The position numbers were made by a program, and so were the translations under genes. A model generated the notes under the pieces. That model made no database searches, had not been told where the DNA came from, and saw nothing but the letters and a program-made list of their open reading frames with translations. DNA of 64,000 bases from Hallerella succinigenes (GTDB lineage Bacteria; Fibrobacterota; Fibrobacteria; Fibrobacterales; Fibrobacteraceae), in assembly GCF_002797675.1 (NCBI RefSeq), contig NZ_PGEX01000001.1, positions 1,860,001-1,924,000 of the forward strand. Direction: 5' to 3'. Positions 61,325 to 64,000 of the stretch are shown in pieces (positions within the stretch are counted from its first letter, which is position 1; every line of letters starts with the position of its first letter).

Positions 61325-61609
61325 CTACCTTAACTTGAAAGACTCTATCAAGTCTTTGATGGCGTCTTCATTTGTTTTTGAAAAATTTCTTAATGGTTTA
61401 AGAGGAATGGTATTTGATATCTTTTGGGAGTCCAACAGATGCTTAACATTTGAAAGCTTTGCTTTTAAGGAGGATTTTGATAATCGTGGCAAACTTTTTT
61501 GAGCGAAATCCAAAAATTCTTCTACTGTAAGGGATGGAACCACATACTGTTTGATGCATAAAAATGAGAAAATGTATTCTTCCGCCTTGCTCCAGCTTTT
61601 TTGGGGCAT
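61325..61609 (-). CDS. Small hypothetical protein
   Basis: 94 residues, helical, basic. KSWSKAEEYIFSFLCIKQYVV then EEFLDFAQKSLPRLSKSSLKAKLSN looks like a small helix-turn-helix-like or homeodomain-like fold, but no family is recognised. AGAGGT lies about 6 nt before the ATG. Transcribed toward the zinc-ribbon gene after 38 bp. Confidence 0.6.
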   Translation of the reverse strand: MPQKSWSKAEEYIFSFLCIKQYVVPSLTVEEFLDFAQKSLPRLSKSSLKAKLSNVKHLLDSQKISNTIPLKPLRNFSKTNEDAIKDLIESFKLR

Positions 61610-61662
61610 AACAACCTCTTTTTCTGTGGCGAATGTAAAAAAAAATACATTTTCAAGTAAAT

Positions 61663-61865
61663 TTTTGAAAACGCGAAAGTGGAACGGTGTTCGCGATGAT
61701 GTCGCCAGCGACTTCGAGCACGTGGTTGTAGTTGTCCAATCGCGGAGGCATTGTCTTCCGGTGCATAGTCGAAAGCGTCCTCGTCGGCATAGCCCTTTTC
61801 CTTGAGCTTGACAATGCGCTGCATCAAGGGGCTGCTTTCGAGGTTGAACTTAATCTCTTTTTGTT
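61663..61865 (-). pseudogene. Acyl-CoA dehydrogenase fragment, upstream part
   Basis: Minus strand reads EIKFNLESSPLMQRIVKLKE then KGYADEDAFDYAPEDNASAI; after a 1-nt shift it continues DNYNHVLEVAGDIIANTVPL. This is the N-terminal region of an acyl-CoA dehydrogenase; the start codon is gone (stop at the 5' side). The rest of the gene is displaced to 60606-60703, about 1 kb away. Confidence 0.65.
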
Positions 61866-61873
61866 ACGTTTTT

Positions 61874-61904
61874 ACACTTTTTCCGAAGAAAAAGTGCTTT
61901 TTAT
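61874..61904. terminator. Hairpin upstream of the second DUF4143 gene
   Basis: CACTTTTTC CGAA GAAAAAGTG followed by CTTTTTATT; a 9-bp stem that could stop transcription into the ATPase gene. Confidence 0.55.
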
Positions 61905-61916
61905 TCGCAAAAATTC

Positions 61917-61922
61917 TATATT
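61917..61922 (+). promoter_or_regulatory. -10 box, leaderless layout
   Basis: TATATT ends 6 bp before ATG 61929, so the transcript would begin at or next to the start codon. No clear -35 box. Confidence 0.4.
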
Positions 61923-61928
61923 AATAAT

Positions 61929-63218
61929 ATGTTTAGGTCTATAATCGAAAAAATGGTCCAGTGGAAGGACTCGAAAAACAGAAAGCCTCTTGTCCTTTGG
62001 GGAGCCCGTCAGACGGGCAAAACGTGGGCAATGAAGGAATTCGGCAAGACGCATTTTGAAGATTGCGTCTATGTCAGTTTTTATAACAACAGTAGGATTG
62101 CGAAGATTTTCGAGCCGGATTACGACGTCCGTCGCATCTTGAACGCTTTGGAAATTGAACTGCGTGTCAAGATTGTTCCTGAAAAGACTTTGCTGATTTT
62201 TGACGAGATTCAGTCTGCGCAGAAGGTGCTTGAATCGCTGAAGTATTTCTGTGAAGATTGTCCCGAATATGCGGTTGTGGTTGCGGGCTCGCTTTTGGGG
62301 GTTGCAATTCACGAGGGAATTTCTTTCCCGGTGGGCAAGATCAACGAGTTGTGGCTCCATCCGATGAGTTTTTCTGAGTTTTTGATAGCGCTTGGTGATG
62401 AACGCCTTGCCGCGTATATTGACAATCCTGAAAATGCGGAGGTGAACGAGTTTGCGGACTTGTATAGGGAACGTCTCAAGCAGTATTATATTGTTGGGGG
62501 AATGCCCGAAGTTGTGAATTCGTTCCGAGAAAATCAAGATTATGATGCTTGCCGTGAAATCCAGAATTCAATCTTGAATCAGTACGAGGGCGATTTCGGT
62601 AAACACGTGGACCCGAGGGAATTGCCAAGAATCCGTATGGTTTGGAATTCTCTACCATTGCAGTTGGCAAAGGAAAATCGAAAGTTTTTCTTTGGACAAA
62701 TTAAGAAGGGGGCTCGCTCAAAAGATTTTGAAATTGCGATACAGTGGCTTTTGGATTGCGGGCTTGTGCATAAGGTAAATATGGTTTCCAAACCGGGAAT
62801 GCCTTTAAAGGCATATGCGGAATTGGATTTCTTCAAGATTTATATGCTCGATGTAGGCTTGCTTGCTGCAAAAAGCGAACTGGATGTGTCGTCGGTTCTG
62901 AATGGAAATAGAATCTTTACCGAATTTAAAGGTGCTTTGACGGAACAGTATGTGTTGCAGGAATTGCTTGCCGAGAAGCCGTATACTCCGTTCTATTATG
63001 CCTCCGAAAAATCAACGTACGAGGTTGATTTCTTGATCCAGAAGAAGGGGAATGTCGTTCCCATTGAGGTCAAGGCAGAAGAAAATCTGAAAGCCAAGAG
63101 CCTCCGCTTTTTTGTGGATAAGTTCAAACCTTCTACGGCGATTCGCACATCTATGTCGCCATATCGCAAACAAGAATGGATGGAAAATGTCCCTCTGTGG
63201 GCTGTGAAGGGTATATAG
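61929..63218 (+). CDS. AAA ATPase with DUF4143 C-terminal domain (second copy)
   Basis: 429 residues. Walker A GARQTGKT at 25-32, Walker B LLIFDEIQSA at 88-97, IVGGMPEVV, and the C-terminal nuclease-like strands FYYASEKSTYEVDFLIQKK … PIEVKAEENLKAKS, where D…E-x-K is intact. It differs from the first copy in Walker A (ARQTGK versus VRRCGK), so it belongs to another subgroup. Function unknown. Last gene of the island before pyrH. Confidence 0.88.
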   Translation: MFRSIIEKMVQWKDSKNRKPLVLWGARQTGKTWAMKEFGKTHFEDCVYVSFYNNSRIAKIFEPDYDVRRILNALEIELRVKIVPEKTLLIFDEIQSAQKVLESLKYFCEDCPEYAVVVAGSLLGVAIHEGISFPVGKINELWLHPMSFSEFLIALGDERLAAYIDNPENAEVNEFADLYRERLKQYYIVGGMPEVVNSFRENQDYDACREIQNSILNQYEGDFGKHVDPRELPRIRMVWNSLPLQLAKENRKFFFGQIKKGARSKDFEIAIQWLLDCGLVHKVNMVSKPGMPLKAYAELDFFKIYMLDVGLLAAKSELDVSSVLNGNRIFTEFKGALTEQYVLQELLAEKPYTPFYYASEKSTYEVDFLIQKKGNVVPIEVKAEENLKAKSLRFFVDKFKPSTAIRTSMSPYRKQEWMENVPLWAVKGI

Positions 63219-63296
63219 GCTATTTTTGGGATAAGAGTGTCCTCGCTTTTTGTTACATTTCTCCCGAGAAACGAACCTATCAACTGGCGAATAATT

Positions 63297-64000
63297 ATGT
63301 CTAAATTTAAGCGCATTCTTCTGAAGCTCAGTGGCGAAGCCCTTGCGGGTGAAAAAGGCCACGGTATTGATAATGTCATCCTTGCCGACATGGCAAGTGA
63401 AATCGCTTCCATCGTCAAGCAGGGCGTGCAGGTGGCTCTCGTTATCGGCGGCGGCAACCTGGTCCGCGGAATTTCTGCTTCGGCCGGCGGTATGAACCGT
63501 GCCCAGGGCGATGCCATGGGTATGCTCGGCACCGTGATGAACGGCCTTGCCATGCAGGACGCTTTGGATAAGCAGGGCATCGACTCCGTGGTGATGTCTG
63601 CGATCCGCATGGAACCGGTCTGCGAATTCTTTGACCGCCGCCGTGCGCTCAAGCTCCTTTCCGCAGGTTCCGTGGTGATCTTCTCTGCCGGAACGGGCAA
63701 TCCTTTCTTTACGACGGACAGCTGTGCTGCTCTCCGCGCCATCGAAAGCGAATGCGACGTGATCATGAAGGCGACGAAGGTCGACGGTATTTATACGGCT
63801 GACCCGGTCAAGGATCCGAAAGCGACCCGTTTTGACGATATCAGCTACCAGGAAGTCATCTCCCGCGGTCTCAAGGTCATGGACACGGCTGCGGTCGCTC
63901 TTTGCATGGAACACAATATGCCTATCTTCGTGTTCAAAATGGTAAAGGGAAACTTGACGAAGGCTGCCGTAGAAGGTAATTTAGGAACGCTCGTACACTG
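63297..64000 (+). CDS. pyrH: Uridylate kinase, 3' end beyond the window
   Basis: First ~234 residues, no stop before the edge. [46 protein letters not shown] and [20 protein letters not shown] are PyrH signatures. It phosphorylates UMP with ATP. Start ATG 63297, weak ribosome site (GGCGA 8 nt upstream). Normally follows tsf directly; see the island between them. Confidence 0.96.
   Translation, partial: MSKFKRILLKLSGEALAGEKGHGIDNVILADMASEIASIVKQGVQVALVIGGGNLVRGISASAGGMNRAQGDAMGMLGTVMNGLAMQDALDKQGIDSVVMSAIRMEPVCEFFDRRRALKLLSAGSVVIFSAGTGNPFFTTDSCAALRAIESECDVIMKATKVDGIYTADPVKDPKATRFDDISYQEVISRGLKVMDTAAVALCMEHNMPIFVFKMVKGNLTKAAVEGNLGTLVH

Noticed and set aside
1-64000. CRISPR array, tRNA or rRNA genes
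   Set aside because: I scanned the gaps for regularly spaced repeats and cloverleaf or rRNA motifs and saw none. A short tRNA could still be missed without a covariance search.

Overview
The window reads as a chromosome segment of a cellulolytic Fibrobacter-like bacterium. I infer this from a secreted GH9 endoglucanase with a type IX-secretion-style C-terminal domain, aspartate/serine-rich lipoproteins, a TTGnnn/TATATT promoter style, and core gene pairs such as cmk-rpsA and rplM-rpsI. No 16S rRNA or tRNA gene was found, so the name is an inference.

Layout. 1-9.3 kb is a type I restriction-modification locus. It holds the 3' end of hsdS, a nested opposite-strand pair (AAA15/OLD-like ATPase plus a small PD-(D/E)xK-like protein) bracketed by a 60-bp duplicate of the hsdS 3' end, two small orphan genes (one frameshifted in an A8 run), a ClpP-fold SDH_sah protease, hsdR, an SH3-like remnant and a DUF4143 ATPase. 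9.3-19.6 kb is patchwork accessory DNA: a zinc-ribbon membrane protein whose stop codon lies in the end of a deleted IS4-type element, a palindrome-controlled ATPase + SEC-C operon, a DUF2798 gene, a dead MFS transporter, an arsenic operon (arsR-thioredoxin-arsC-ArsP-like permease) with two matching ArsR-type operators, IS630 copy A, an ATPase fragment and a DtxR-type regulator.

19.8-56.9 kb is core: purT, polA, an acyltransferase, two tandem outer-membrane paralogues, cmk-rpsA, TraB, a coiled-coil gene + zapA + 6S RNA, an MscS channel, lepB, an Ig-like lipoprotein, an exonuclease-DinG fusion, an XPB-like helicase-associated protein, dnaE, lpxB-CNNM-nudC-phosphoesterase, a GH9 cellulase, MATE, rplM-rpsI and rpsB-tsf. 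rpsI appears to start with ATT.

56.9-63.2 kb is an island between tsf and pyrH, genes usually adjacent. It carries a four-gene minus-strand operon. The first gene (HExxH motif) is interrupted by IS630 copy B, which is identical to copy A, and its reading frame is restored exactly when the element and one TA are removed. Further on are two small genes lodged between fragments of an acyl-CoA dehydrogenase gene, and a second DUF4143 ATPase. pyrH runs off the right edge.

The best candidates for something undescribed are the ATPase/nuclease-like pair inside the hsdS duplication, the HExxH/secreted-protein operon in the tsf-pyrH island, and the palindrome-controlled ATPase + SEC-C operon. All functional statements come from motif reading by eye; no database search was run.
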